This document shows positions 31,930-40,719 of a stretch of DNA of 52,483 nt, piece after piece. The stretch is from an uncultured Clostridia bacterium. GTDB lineage: Bacteria; Bacillota; Clostridia; Christensenellales; Borkfalkiaceae. The stretch is taken from the NCBI GenBank assembly GCA_947631905.1, contig CANRND010000015.1, positions 1-52,483 on the forward strand, written 5' to 3'. The notes under the pieces were generated by a model. The model worked only from the letters and a program-made list of their open reading frames with translations, was not told the DNA's origin and did not search any database. A program made the translations under genes and the position numbers. Within the stretch, counting starts at the first letter, position 1, and every line of letters starts with the position of its first letter.

Positions 31930-32660
31930 GCGTTCAACTCCTTCCAGAGCAGTTCGAACCAGACGGAGAACTGCCTGTTTTCCCGCCGTTTAAGGGGGTC
32001 GGTGTCCCCGAAGCCGAGTTCGTGCGTGTGCGCGACGCGCGCGGGGCGGTCCGTCAGCACGATCACGCGGTCGGCGAGCGAGATCGCTTCGGAGATGTCG
32101 TGCGTGATGAGGAGCGCCGTCTTGTTTTCCCGCCGAATGATCCCCGCAACGTCCTGCGTCACGTTGAGGCGGGTCTGGTAGTCGAGCGCGGAGAACGGTT
32201 CGTCGAGCAGCAGAATATCGGGTTCCGCGGCAAGGGTGCGGATGAGCGCCGCCCGTTGCCGCATGCCGCCCGAAAGTTCGGAGGGGTAGCTCCCCAAAAA
32301 GTCTTTCAAGCCGTATTTTTCGGCGAGTTTTTTCGCTTCTTCCCGCTTGGCGGGGGTGAGTTTTTTCTGCACTTCGAGGGGAAGCAGAATATTTTTTTCA
32401 ATGGTGCGCCACGGGAAGAGTTCGTCGCGTTGGAGCATATAGCCCACGCTGCCCCGCCGAAAAACCGTTCCCTCGGAGGGTTCCAAAAGGCCCGCCGCCA
32501 GAGAGAGCAAGGTGCTTTTCCCGCAGCCGGACGGACCGATCATGGCAACAAATTCTCCCTCTTCCACGGTAAAACTCAAACCCTCGGTCGCTACCGTTTC
32601 CCCGCGCACGGTGTGGTAGATCAGTTTGACGTCCTCGAACGTCAGAATTTTCTCTTTCAT
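31926..32660 (-). CDS. ABC transporter ATPase, SsuB/TauB type
   Basis: 244 aa. Walker A GPSGCGKST (42-50), signature LSGGMRQR (129-136), Walker B LLLDEP (150-155), and H-loop ITHD are intact. ATG 32660 has AGGGAT upstream; a TTG 33 nt earlier is less likely. It powers the permease encoded downstream and the binding protein encoded upstream in the same operon. Confidence 0.93.
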   Translation of the reverse strand: MKEKILTFEDVKLIYHTVRGETVATEGLSFTVEEGEFVAMIGPSGCGKSTLLSLAAGLLEPSEGTVFRRGSVGYMLQRDELFPWRTIEKNILLPLEVQKKLTPAKREEAKKLAEKYGLKDFLGSYPSELSGGMRQRAALIRTLAAEPDILLLDEPFSALDYQTRLNVTQDVAGIIRRENKTALLITHDISEAISLADRVIVLTDRPARVAHTHELGFGDTDPLKRRENRQFSVWFELLWKELNA

Positions 32661-32699
32661 GGTAGATCCCTGCCTTTTCTTTCGCGCGGTCAAGTGCCG

Positions 32700-33701
32700 T
32701 TATTTCTTCAATTCCTCATACACCTCTTTGGCGAGGCTGTTGTCCACGAGTTTCGCAAAACTTCCTCTCGTCGGAAGTTCGCCCGCCGCCTCGATGATGT
32801 TTTGCAGGCGGTCGAAGCTCGCTTCGGTCATCTGCATGTCTTTCTGCCACGAGTCGATGCGTTTGTAGCTTGTTACGCTCGTCGTGATGGAGGCGTAGGA
32901 GGTGTCGGGGAACTGCTTATAGAGGTAGGTCGCCGCTTCGTCGGGGTCGGTGGCGTCCGCAAATTCGATCGCCCGCATGATCGCCCGCAAAAATCCTTTG
33001 GCGGTATCCCTGTTTTTGTCCAGCCAGCTCCGTTTGGCGATGAAAGAGGTGTAGGGGACTTCCCCCGAAGCGTCGCCCACGGCGGCCACGATATAGCCCT
33101 TGCCCTCTGCCTGCACTTCGGAGGCGGTGGGTTCGAAGATGGTGCAGTAGTCCGCGGCGCCTTCGAGGAACGCCGCCGTCATGTTGTTGAAAGAAACGTC
33201 GAAGTTGAGGTTGATGTCCTCTTCGGTGAAGCCGTTTTCTTTGAGAACATACTCAAAGGTCATAGCGGGTACGCCGCCCTTGCGGCCCGCGAGGATCTCC
33301 TTTCCTTTGAGGTCCGTCCACTTGAAGTCGGGTTCTTCCTTGCGGGAGACGAGGAAAGAGCCGTCCCGCTTGGTGAGTTGCCCGAACACGGTGGGCAGGT
33401 CTGCTGCGCCGCCGAGCTGGACGTAGAGCGCCGCCTCGGGACCGCAGAAGCCGATGTCGGTGTCGCCCGAGAGAACGGCGGACATCACGTTGTCGGCGCC
33501 GCCGCCGTTGGTGAGTTCGATCTTGATGCCCTCTTCCTCGAAGTAGCCGAGGGACTCGGCGAGGTACATGGGCGCGTAGAAGATCGAATGGGTCACTTCG
33601 TTGACGCGCAAAGTTTTTATATCCCCGTCTGTCTCGCGGCAGGCGGAGAGGGGAAGCAGGGCGAACAGCCCCGCGGCAAACAGCGTAAGTATTTTTTTCA
33701 T
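32700..33701 (-). CDS. ABC substrate-binding lipoprotein, NMT1/SsuA-like
   Basis: 333 aa. Lipobox LSAC (Cys21). VTHSIFYAPMYLAESLGYFEEEGI (about 36-59) is the hallmark of NMT1/THI5-like and SsuA/TauA receptors, which bind thiamine pyrimidine precursors, sulfonates, nitrate or taurine. FEPTASEVQAEGKGY and the two-lobe length fit. No thiamine riboswitch is visible upstream, so an HMP role lacks support; the ligand is open. First gene of the three-gene operon, GGAGAAAC before the ATG. Confidence 0.9.
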   Translation of the reverse strand: MKKILTLFAAGLFALLPLSACRETDGDIKTLRVNEVTHSIFYAPMYLAESLGYFEEEGIKIELTNGGGADNVMSAVLSGDTDIGFCGPEAALYVQLGGAADLPTVFGQLTKRDGSFLVSRKEEPDFKWTDLKGKEILAGRKGGVPAMTFEYVLKENGFTEEDINLNFDVSFNNMTAAFLEGAADYCTIFEPTASEVQAEGKGYIVAAVGDASGEVPYTSFIAKRSWLDKNRDTAKGFLRAIMRAIEFADATDPDEAATYLYKQFPDTSYASITTSVTSYKRIDSWQKDMQMTEASFDRLQNIIEAAGELPTRGSFAKLVDNSLAKEVYEELKK

Positions 33702-33720
33702 AGAGTTTCTCCGAAAATTT

Positions 33721-33737
33721 TAGGATAATATATCCTA
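33721..33737. promoter_or_regulatory. Palindrome over the ABC operon promoter
   Basis: TAGGATA, three bases, TATCCTA. It overlaps the likely -10 (TAGGAT) of the ABC operon on the minus strand and lies 20 nt before its ATG. A repressor site is plausible. Confidence 0.5.
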
Positions 33738-33754
33738 TGTTGCGGCGGGAATAA

Positions 33755-33783
33755 TTGACAATCGCGCGGAAAGGGGATATAAT
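33755..33783 (+). promoter_or_regulatory. Sigma-A promoter of valS
   Basis: TTGACA, 17-bp spacer, TATAAT. The -35 overlaps TTGTCA on the other strand, which can serve the divergent ABC operon (18 bp from TAGGAT). Confidence 0.88.
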
Positions 33784-33815
33784 GGAAGCAATCGCGCTCA
33801 TAAAGGTGAAGAAAA

Positions 33816-36437
33816 ATGAAAGAGATGCAAACGACGTACAACCCCAAAGATTTCGAGGAGCGCATCTATGCGGACTGGACGGAGGGAAAATACTTCCACG
33901 CAGAGATCGACCCGAAGAAAGTGCCGTTTACGGTGATGATGCCGCCCCCCAACATCACGGGGCGGCTCCATATGGGACACGCGATGGACGAGACCATGCA
34001 GGATACCGTCGCCCGCTTCAAGCGGATGCAGGGGTACTCCGTGCTTTGGCTCCCCGGCACCGACCATGCGTCGCTTGCGACCGAACATAAAATCGTAGAA
34101 AAACTCCGCGAAGAGGGGACAAGCAAGGAAAATTTGGGCCGCGAGGAATTTTTGCGCCGCGCGTGGGCGTGGAAAGAGCAGTACGGCGGCGCGATCGTGG
34201 AACAGCTCAAAAAACTCGGCTCCTCCTGCGATTGGGACAGGCTCGCGTTCACCATGGACGGGCGTTGCTCCAAAGCGGTGCGGGAGGCGTTCTGCCGCCT
34301 CTATGAAAAGGGACTCATCTACCGCGGGAGCCGCATCATCAACTGGTGTCCCGATTGCCGTACCGCGCTCTCCGACGAGGAGGTCGTCTACTCCGAGGAC
34401 AGCGGGAGCTTCTGGTATTTCAATTATCCCGTAAAGGACTCGGACGAGTTCATCACGATTGCCACCACCCGCCCCGAGACGATGCTCGGGGATACGGCGG
34501 TCGCCGTCAACCCGGACGACAAGCGCTACGCCCATCTTGTGGGAAAGACCCTCGTATTGCCCCTCATGGGCAGGGAGATCCCCGTTGTGGCGGATGACTA
34601 TGTGGACATGGAATTTGGCACGGGCGCGGTGAAGATCACCCCCGCACACGACCCCAACGACTTCGAAGTGGGGCTCCGTCACAACCTGCCCATGATCAAG
34701 ATCTTAAACGACGACGGCACCGTCAACGGAGAGGGCGGAAAGTTCGCGGGCCTCGACCGCTACGAAGCGCGCAAGCGGATCGTCGAAGAGATGAAGAAGC
34801 TCGGGCTTCTCGTCAAGATCGAGGCGCACACGCACAACGTGGGCCACTGCCACCGCTGCAATTCTACGCTCGAACCCATCGTCTCCAAACAGTGGTTCGT
34901 CAAGATGAAGCCGCTCGCAAAGCCCGCAATCGACGCGGTCGTGAACAACAAGACGAAGTTCACGCCCGACCGCTTCGCCAAAATTTACTTTAACTGGCTG
35001 GAAAACATCCGCGATTGGTGCATTTCCCGCCAGCTCTGGTGGGGACACCGCATCCCCGTGTGGTATTGCTCCTGCGGCGAAGTCATCTGTTCCCGCGAAA
35101 CGCCCTCCGCCTGCCCGAAGTGCGGCGGCACGGACTTAAAGCAGGAGGACGACTGCCTCGACACGTGGTTCTCCTCGGCGCTTTGGCCGTTCTCCACCCT
35201 CGGCTGGCCCGAAGAGACCCCCGATTTCAATTATTTCTACCCGACCGACGTCCTCGTCACGGGATACGACATCATTCCGTTCTGGGTGATGCGCATGATG
35301 TTCTCGGGGATCGAACACACGGGCAAAGTTCCTTTCCGCGACGTTCTCATCCACGGTCTCGTGCGGGACGAGCAGGGCCGCAAGATGAGCAAGTCGCTCG
35401 GAAACGGCATCGACCCGCTCGAAGTCATCGAAAAATACGGCGCGGATTCCCTCCGCCTGTCTCTTCTCACGGGGGTGGCCCCCGGCAACGATACCCGCTT
35501 TACCGATTCTAAGGTAGAGTGGGCGCGCAACTTCATCAATAAGGTGTGGAACGCCTCCCGCTTCGTCCTCATGAACGCGAAAGGGGAGAAGATCCCGAAA
35601 TTCGAAGAGATCCGCCTGCAACCCGCCGACCGCTGGATCATCTCGCGGCTCATGGCTACGGTGCGCGAAGCGACGCTCGCCATGCAGAAGTACGATCTCG
35701 GCATCGCGGCGGATACGCTCACCGATTTTGTGTGGGAGGACTTCTGCGATTGGTACATCGAGCTTTCCAAACCCGCCCTTTACGGCGAGGACAAGGAAAA
35801 GAAGCGCGCCCAGCTCGGGGTACTCATGTATGTGCTGGAAAACACCCTCAAACTGTTGCATCCGTTCATTCCCTTTGTCACCGAGGAAATTTACGGCTTT
35901 TTGCCGGGCGTGAAAGGAAAGATCATCACGGCGGATTATCCCCGCTACAACACGAAGTATTCTTATAAGAAAGAGGCAAAGGCGTTCGAGGGGGTCATCG
36001 ACCTCATCAAGACGGTGCGCGCCATGAAAGTGGCGGTGAACTGCCCGCCCGCAAAGAAAGTGCGCCTGTTTCTGATCACCGAGCAAAAGCGGCTTGTCAC
36101 GGTCAACAAGAACGCCATTTTGCGGCTTGCGGGTGCGAGCGAGATCGATTTTATCGCGGAAGGCGCAGACGCGGGCGAAAAGACCGCGTCGCAGGTCTGC
36201 GAACTCGGGCATCTGTTTGTGCCGCTCGGGGAGCTTGTCAACCTCGAAGAGGAACGCGCGCGGCTTGAAAAGGAACTCGAACGCGTGGAAGGGGAGATCG
36301 CCCGCGCTGGCGGGAAGCTCGCCAACAACAACTTTGTGGCAAAGGCTCCCAAAAAGGTGGTGGACGATGAGCGCGCCAAACTCGAAAAGTTCATCGACAT
36401 GAAAAAGAAGATCGAAAAACAGCTCTCCGAACTGTAA
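33816..36437 (+). CDS. valS: Valine--tRNA ligase
   Basis: 873 aa, normal length. Class I synthetase: PPPNITGRLHMGHA contains HMGH (52-55); KMSKS is at 523-527; the CP1 editing domain (TTRPETMLGDTAVAVNPDD) and a C-terminal coiled coil (LEEERARLEKELERVEGEI) are complete. AAAGGTGA precedes the ATG. The leader is only about 26 nt, so no T-box controls it, unlike many Firmicute valS genes. Confidence 0.97.
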   Translation: MKEMQTTYNPKDFEERIYADWTEGKYFHAEIDPKKVPFTVMMPPPNITGRLHMGHAMDETMQDTVARFKRMQGYSVLWLPGTDHASLATEHKIVEKLREEGTSKENLGREEFLRRAWAWKEQYGGAIVEQLKKLGSSCDWDRLAFTMDGRCSKAVREAFCRLYEKGLIYRGSRIINWCPDCRTALSDEEVVYSEDSGSFWYFNYPVKDSDEFITIATTRPETMLGDTAVAVNPDDKRYAHLVGKTLVLPLMGREIPVVADDYVDMEFGTGAVKITPAHDPNDFEVGLRHNLPMIKILNDDGTVNGEGGKFAGLDRYEARKRIVEEMKKLGLLVKIEAHTHNVGHCHRCNSTLEPIVSKQWFVKMKPLAKPAIDAVVNNKTKFTPDRFAKIYFNWLENIRDWCISRQLWWGHRIPVWYCSCGEVICSRETPSACPKCGGTDLKQEDDCLDTWFSSALWPFSTLGWPEETPDFNYFYPTDVLVTGYDIIPFWVMRMMFSGIEHTGKVPFRDVLIHGLVRDEQGRKMSKSLGNGIDPLEVIEKYGADSLRLSLLTGVAPGNDTRFTDSKVEWARNFINKVWNASRFVLMNAKGEKIPKFEEIRLQPADRWIISRLMATVREATLAMQKYDLGIAADTLTDFVWEDFCDWYIELSKPALYGEDKEKKRAQLGVLMYVLENTLKLLHPFIPFVTEEIYGFLPGVKGKIITADYPRYNTKYSYKKEAKAFEGVIDLIKTVRAMKVAVNCPPAKKVRLFLITEQKRLVTVNKNAILRLAGASEIDFIAEGADAGEKTASQVCELGHLFVPLGELVNLEEERARLEKELERVEGEIARAGGKLANNNFVAKAPKKVVDDERAKLEKFIDMKKKIEKQLSEL

Positions 36438-36497
36438 GCCGGATTTTACCCCCTCCAATGGAGGGGGATCAAGGGGTTGGGCGTTCCCATCTTTCTT

Positions 36498-36550
36498 GCC
36501 CTCCCCCGCGCGTTCCGCGCGGGGGAGGGGTAGGGGAGGGGGTGCCTTTT
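36498..36550 (+). repeat. GC-rich repeat, copy 1
   Basis: GCCCTCCCCCGCGCGTTCCG followed by a G-rich complement and GGGTAGGGGAGGGGG. It forms a hairpin CCTCCCCCGCGCG/CGCGCGGGGGAGG. A near-identical copy is at 36780-36832. Confidence 0.85.
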
Positions 36551-36591
36551 CTAAATTGTCATTTCGCCCCGCCCTGCGCCTTTTCTAAATT

Positions 36592-36629
36592 GTCATTTCG
36601 AGCGGAACGAAGTGGAGTCGAGAAATCTC
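36592..36629 (+). repeat. GTCATTTCGAGC dispersed repeat, copy D
   Basis: Same sequence as copies at 12839 and 12970, opposite orientation. Forms an inverted pair with 36648-36695. Confidence 0.9.
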
Positions 36630-36647
36630 AACCGCAGTTTTCATAAA

Positions 36648-36695
36648 GCGAGATTTCTCCACTCCGCTCGCGTTGTTCGCTACGGTCGAAATGAC
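36648..36695 (-). repeat. GTCATTTCGAGC dispersed repeat, longer copy E
   Basis: Ends shared with copy D, but the centre is expanded by about 10 bp (GCGTTGTTCGC region). Confidence 0.8.
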
Positions 36696-36779
36696 GAAGT
36701 AAGAATATGGGGCAAAAATGACAATCAGCCCCTCCTCCGCGCGTTCCGCGTTGGGAGAGATATAAGCGTAGCATTCTCT

Positions 36780-36832
36780 CGCCCTCCCCCGCGCGTTCCG
36801 CGGGGGAGGGGTAGGGGAGGGGGCGCCTTTTC
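36780..36832 (+). repeat. GC-rich repeat, copy 2
   Basis: Matches copy 1 apart from a 2-bp change in the hairpin and one substitution near the end. Confidence 0.85.
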
Positions 36833-36854
36833 TCACCCTTATATATAATGTAAT

Positions 36855-36880
36855 GTCCCGCCTTTCTCGGCGGGACTTTT
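36855..36880 (+). terminator. Intrinsic terminator before adhE
   Basis: GTCCCGCC pairs with GGCGGGAC around TTTCTC, followed by TTTT. It probably ends read-through from valS. Confidence 0.8.
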
Positions 36881-36907
36881 GATATTCAGTTAATTTTTTC
36901 CAAACGA

Positions 36908-36936
36908 TTGACAAATTTCGCAAACAATGGTATGAT
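36908..36936 (+). promoter_or_regulatory. Sigma-A promoter of adhE
   Basis: TTGACA, 17-bp spacer, TATGAT. No clear Rex operator palindrome (TTGTTAAN6TTAACAA type) is visible. Confidence 0.85.
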
Positions 36937-36978
36937 GAACGCGGGAAAGGAAGCATACTTTCTAAGGAAAGAGGTTTC

Positions 36979-39591
36979 ATGAAAGATTTTATCGTCAACG
37001 ATGAAGAAACGCTCAAACAAGCGCTTGCGCGGGTGCGTGCCGCGCAGGAAAAATATTCCGTCTACACGCAGGAGCAAGTCGATAAAATTTTCTATGCGGC
37101 GGCTGTCGCGGCGAACCGCGCGCGCATTCCGCTCGCAAAACTTGCGGTAGAAGAGACGGGCATGGGCGTGGTAGAGGACAAGGTCATCAAAAACCACTAC
37201 GCGTCCGAGTACATCTACAACGCCTATAAAAACGAAAAGACCTGCGGGGTCATCGAGCGGGACGAACACGGCGGCTATACCCGCATCGCGGAACCGATCG
37301 GCGTGATCGCGGCGGTCATTCCCACCACAAACCCCACTTCCACCGCTATTTTCAAGTGCCTCTTGTGCTTAAAGACGCGCAACGGCCTCATCATCTCTCC
37401 CCACCCCCGCGCGAAAAAGAGTACCATCGAAGCGGCGAAGATCGTTCTCGAAGCGGCAGTCGCGGCGGGCGCCCCCGAGGACATCATCGGCTGGATCGAC
37501 TTTCCCACCGTGCCGCTCTCGGGCATGGTGATGCGGGAATCGGATATGATCCTTGCAACGGGCGGTCCGGGCATGGTGCAGGCGGCTTACTCTTCGGGTA
37601 AACCTGCCCTCGGCGTGGGCGCGGGCAACACGCCCGCCGTCATCGACGAGACGGCAGACATCAAACTCGCCGCATCCTCTATTCTGCACAGCAAAACGTT
37701 CGATAACGGCATGATCTGCGCTTCCGAGCAGTCCGTCATCGTGCATCAAAACGTCTATGAAGCGTTCAAAGCGGAAATGCAGTACCGCGGCGCGTACTTT
37801 CTCACCCCCGAGGAGACGGAGAAAGTCCGCAAGACGATCATCATCAACGGCGCGCTCAACGCCCGCATCGTCGGGCAGACCGCCTGCACGATCGCAAACC
37901 TCTCGGGGTTTTCCGTGCCGGAGGGAACGCGCGTTCTCGTCGGCGAGGTGGAATCCGTCGACCTTTCGGAGGAATTTGCCCACGAAAAACTCTCTCCCGT
38001 GCTGGCGATGTATCGCGCTAAGAGCTTTGAGGACGCAGTCGGCAAGGCGGACCGCCTCGTCCGCGACGGGGGACTCGGCCACACCTCGTCCGTCTATCTG
38101 AACACGGAGACGGAGCAGGAGAAGCTCGTTTATTTCCGCGAGAAGATGCGCACCTGCCGCATCGTGGTGAACACTCCCTCCTCGCACGGCGGCATCGGGG
38201 ACCTCTATAACTTCCGTTTCCCGCCGTCGCTCACCCTCGGCTGCGGAAGCTGGGGCGGCAATTCCGTCTCGGAAAACGTGGGAGTGAAGCACCTGATCAA
38301 CATCAAGACGGTAGCGGAAAGGAGAGAAAACATGCTTTGGTTCAGAGCGCCCGAAAAAGTTTATTTCAAACGCGGCTGTCTTCCCTCCGCGCTGAAAGAA
38401 CTCGGAGAAGAATATCACAAGAAAAAGGCGTTCATCGTCACGGATTCTTTCCTGTACGAGAGCGGCTTTACCAAACAGATTGAAAAGATTTTGGCGGAAG
38501 AGGGCATTTCCTTTGCGACGTTCTTCCGCGTTGCGCCCGACCCTACGCTCGCCTGCGCAAAAGAGGGGTTGGAGCAGATGAAAGCGTTCGCGCCCGACGT
38601 CATCATCGCCGTGGGCGGCGGCTCGCCGATGGACGCGGCAAAGATCATGTGGGTCCTCTATGAACACCCCGAGGTCGCGTTTGAAGATATGGCGATGCGC
38701 TTTATGGACATCCGCAAACGCGTTTACAGCTTCCCGAAGATGGGAGAAAAAGCGCTCTTTGTCGCCGTTCCCACCACGGCGGGGACGGGCAGCGAGGTCA
38801 CTCCTTTTGCCGTCATCACCGACGAAAAGACGGGAACGAAATATCCGCTTGCCGATTATGCGCTCATGCCCAATATGGCGGTCGTGGACGCCGATCTCAT
38901 GATGAATATCCCCCAAGGGCTGACTTCCTGCTCGGGGATCGACGCCGTGAGCCACGCTTTGGAGGCGATCGCCTCCGTCATGGCGACCGATTTTACCAAC
39001 GGGCTTGCGAAAGAAGCGCTCAAAAATCTGTTCGAATATCTGCCCCGCGCCTATGAAAAGGGGGCGCACGACGCGCTTGCGCGCGAAAAAGTCGCCACCG
39101 CCGCCACGATGGCGGGTATGGCGTTTGCGAACGCTTTCCTCGGGGTCTGCCACTCGATGGCGCACAAGCTCGGCTCCTATTTCCACATCGCGCACGGCAT
39201 GGCGAACAGCCTCATGCTCGAACAGGTCATCCGCTTCAACAGCAGCGAAGCGCCCGCCAAAATGGGGACGTTCCCCCAATACGCCTATCCGCAGTGCCGC
39301 GCAAGATATGCCGACGCGGCGCGCTATTTGGGGTGCAAAGGGGAAACGGACGAAGAGCTTGTGGAGGCGCTCATCGAAAAATTGCTCGGACTGGAACGCG
39401 CCATCGGCCAGCCCAAGACGATCAAAGAGGCGCTCGAAGGCAAATTTACCGAAGCGCAATTTTTGGAAAAGCTCGACGAAATGACGGAAGCGGCGTTCGA
39501 CGACCAATGCACGGGCGCAAATCCCCGCTACCCGCTCATGAGCGAAATCAAGCAAATGTATCTGAACGCCTACTACGGCGAACAAAAATAA
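36979..39591 (+). CDS. adhE: Bifunctional acetaldehyde-CoA/alcohol dehydrogenase AdhE
   Basis: 870 aa, full length. Converts acetyl-CoA to ethanol with two NADH. The N-terminal aldehyde dehydrogenase half has the catalytic Cys in NGMICASEQSV (about residue 243). The C-terminal iron alcohol dehydrogenase half begins near residue 455, with GGGSPMDAAK and iron ligands in CSGIDAVSHALEA and CHSMAHKLGSYFHIAHGMAN. Homologues form helical spirosomes. GAGG precedes the ATG. Transcribed alone; a main fermentation enzyme. Confidence 0.97.
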   Translation: MKDFIVNDEETLKQALARVRAAQEKYSVYTQEQVDKIFYAAAVAANRARIPLAKLAVEETGMGVVEDKVIKNHYASEYIYNAYKNEKTCGVIERDEHGGYTRIAEPIGVIAAVIPTTNPTSTAIFKCLLCLKTRNGLIISPHPRAKKSTIEAAKIVLEAAVAAGAPEDIIGWIDFPTVPLSGMVMRESDMILATGGPGMVQAAYSSGKPALGVGAGNTPAVIDETADIKLAASSILHSKTFDNGMICASEQSVIVHQNVYEAFKAEMQYRGAYFLTPEETEKVRKTIIINGALNARIVGQTACTIANLSGFSVPEGTRVLVGEVESVDLSEEFAHEKLSPVLAMYRAKSFEDAVGKADRLVRDGGLGHTSSVYLNTETEQEKLVYFREKMRTCRIVVNTPSSHGGIGDLYNFRFPPSLTLGCGSWGGNSVSENVGVKHLINIKTVAERRENMLWFRAPEKVYFKRGCLPSALKELGEEYHKKKAFIVTDSFLYESGFTKQIEKILAEEGISFATFFRVAPDPTLACAKEGLEQMKAFAPDVIIAVGGGSPMDAAKIMWVLYEHPEVAFEDMAMRFMDIRKRVYSFPKMGEKALFVAVPTTAGTGSEVTPFAVITDEKTGTKYPLADYALMPNMAVVDADLMMNIPQGLTSCSGIDAVSHALEAIASVMATDFTNGLAKEALKNLFEYLPRAYEKGAHDALAREKVATAATMAGMAFANAFLGVCHSMAHKLGSYFHIAHGMANSLMLEQVIRFNSSEAPAKMGTFPQYAYPQCRARYADAARYLGCKGETDEELVEALIEKLLGLERAIGQPKTIKEALEGKFTEAQFLEKLDEMTEAAFDDQCTGANPRYPLMSEIKQMYLNAYYGEQK

Positions 39592-39692
39592 ACGAAGTTT
39601 CGCGGAAATCACCGCAATCGAGTCCCAATGCGGAATTTCAGCTTCCCCAACGTTCTGCGCGTCAGTGCCTATCAGCGCAGAAGCGGGGGGAG

Positions 39693-39725
39693 AGCGGCAC
39701 AGCCACAGCGCTGTGCCGCTTTTTT
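39693..39725 (+). terminator. Intrinsic terminator of adhE
   Basis: AGCGGCACAGC pairs with GCTGTGCCGCT, followed by a T run. Confidence 0.85.
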
Positions 39726-39752
39726 CTGCCAAAAAGCGCGGATACAACCTCG

Positions 39753-39789
39753 TTAGCATAGTAATATGTCAGACATAATACTATGCTAA
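39753..39789. repeat. Dispersed palindrome, complete 37-bp copy
   Basis: Two inverted units meet head to head: TTAGCATAGTA, then ATATGTC, A, GACATAA, then TACTATGCTAA. The halves differ at one position. The centre is ATGTCAGACAT (39766-39776). It lies between the convergent adhE and rplI terminators. Confidence 0.88.
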
Positions 39790-39805
39790 TCCCCAAAATA
39801 CAAAG

Positions 39806-39833
39806 AAAAAGCGCCCGCTTTTGGGCGCTTTTT
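39806..39833. terminator. Bidirectional terminator between adhE and rplI
   Basis: AAAAAGCGCCC and GGGCGCTTTTT form a stem with T runs on both strands; it mainly serves rplI. Confidence 0.85.
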
Positions 39834-39848
39834 GCAAAATGCCTCGTT

Positions 39849-40292
39849 TTACAGCGGGGAAACCACGATCTTGATTTTTGCGGTAACTCCCTCGGAGAAC
39901 TTGACTTCCGCGTCGTATTCTCCCACGTTTTTCAAGGGTTCTTTGGTCACGATGCGCTTTTTGTCCACTTCAAAACCGAGTTCCCCGAGCACAGACGCGA
40001 TCTTTTCGGTGGTGACGGAGCCGAATACCTTGCCATTTTCGCCCGCGCGGATGGAGACGGGAACGGTCAAACCGTTGAGTTTTGCCGCAAGCTCTCTCTG
40101 CGCTTTGAGGTTTTCCGCCTTGTGGAACGCGTCGGAGTTCTTCTTCTGGCGGATCTCGTTGACGCCCGAAGAGGTGGCAACTTCCGCAAGCCCTTTTTTG
40201 AGCAGGAAATTTTTTGCGTAACCGTCCGAGACCTCGATAATATCGTCTTTTTTGCCGCTGCCTTTTACGTCCGCTTTCAAAATGACTTTCAT
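39849..40292 (-). CDS. rplI: Ribosomal protein bL9
   Basis: 147 aa, standard. MKVILKADVKGSGKKDDIIEVSDGYAKNFLLKKGLA is the classical N-terminal domain, followed by the long connecting helix and the C-terminal rRNA-binding domain. AAAAGGAG precedes ATG 40292. It is alone, whereas in many Firmicutes it sits with dnaB and a DHH phosphodiesterase. Upstream in-frame extension crosses the promoter and is not coding. Confidence 0.96.
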   Translation of the reverse strand: MKVILKADVKGSGKKDDIIEVSDGYAKNFLLKKGLAEVATSSGVNEIRQKKNSDAFHKAENLKAQRELAAKLNGLTVPVSIRAGENGKVFGSVTTEKIASVLGELGFEVDKKRIVTKEPLKNVGEYDAEVKFSEGVTAKIKIVVSPL

Positions 40293-40311
40293 GATCTTCT
40301 CCTTTTGGAAT

Positions 40312-40340
40312 ATTGTAACAGAGCGGCGGGGGTTTGTCAA
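40312..40340 (-). promoter_or_regulatory. Sigma-A promoter of rplI
   Basis: Minus strand TTGACA, 17-bp spacer, TACAAT. Confidence 0.87.
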
Positions 40341-40394
40341 CCTTTTCCGATAAAATTCGGGAAACGGCGCATAATAGGGGAGAAGGAGGGCGAT

Positions 40395-40550
40395 ATGGAA
40401 CATCAGATCAACAGAGGGGTTTCCTGCGGGGTCACCGAATGCCGTTTTAACCAGGACGGCATGCACTGCGAGCTGGACAGGATCCATGTGGGCAACACCT
40501 GCGACTGCGAGCATTGCACTTGCTGCGACAGCTATCAAAAGCGCAGATAA
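40395..40550 (+). CDS. DUF1540 cysteine-rich small protein
   Basis: 51 aa with nine cysteines: VSCGVTECRFNQDGMHCEL, IHVGNTCDC, CTCCDSYQ. Pattern and length match DUF1540, common in spore-formers and presumed to bind metal; function unknown. AAGGAGGG lies 4-5 nt before the ATG. Followed by a terminator hairpin. Confidence 0.85.
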   Translation: MEHQINRGVSCGVTECRFNQDGMHCELDRIHVGNTCDCEHCTCCDSYQKRR

Positions 40551-40650
40551 GCGCATAAAATGCCGCGCATTGCGCAAGATGTCTGTTGGCGGGAAACCGC
40601 TTTCAGATAGAGTTTTTGCATAACGGGACAGTCCGTTTTGCAAAAGCGCG

Positions 40651-40675
40651 TAGGGGACGTCTTTCGGCGTCCCCT
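40651..40675 (+). terminator. Terminator-like hairpin after the DUF1540 gene
   Basis: AGGGGACG pairs with CGTCCCCT around TCTTTCGG, followed by TAAATTTTA. A second hairpin (TTTTGCA...TGCAAAA, about 40614-40645) lies just before it. Confidence 0.6.
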
Positions 40676-40719
40676 TAAATTTTAGTATTTTTCCGCTTTC
40701 CGCGTTCATAGAATAGCCT

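Larger units (their letters stand above)
36438..36854. other. Gene-free repeat cluster between valS and adhE
   Basis: No gene. Contains two copies of a GC-rich repeat with CCCTCCCCCGCGCG core (about 36498-36550 and 36780-36832) and an inverted pair of GTCATTTCGAGC repeats (36592-36629, 36648-36695), plus a fragment at 36557-36574. Confidence 0.85.

Noticed and set aside
32700..33701. Naming the ABC system as a thiamine-precursor (ThiXYZ) transporter
   Set aside because: The receptor family covers sulfonate, nitrate, taurine and HMP binders, and no TPP riboswitch or thi gene is adjacent.
33784..33815. T-box leader for valS
   Set aside because: The leader is only about 26 nt, and no T-box sequence or terminator is present.
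37369..39759. Long open frame antisense to adhE (796 codons)
   Set aside because: Same reasons; adhE is unmistakable on the other strand.
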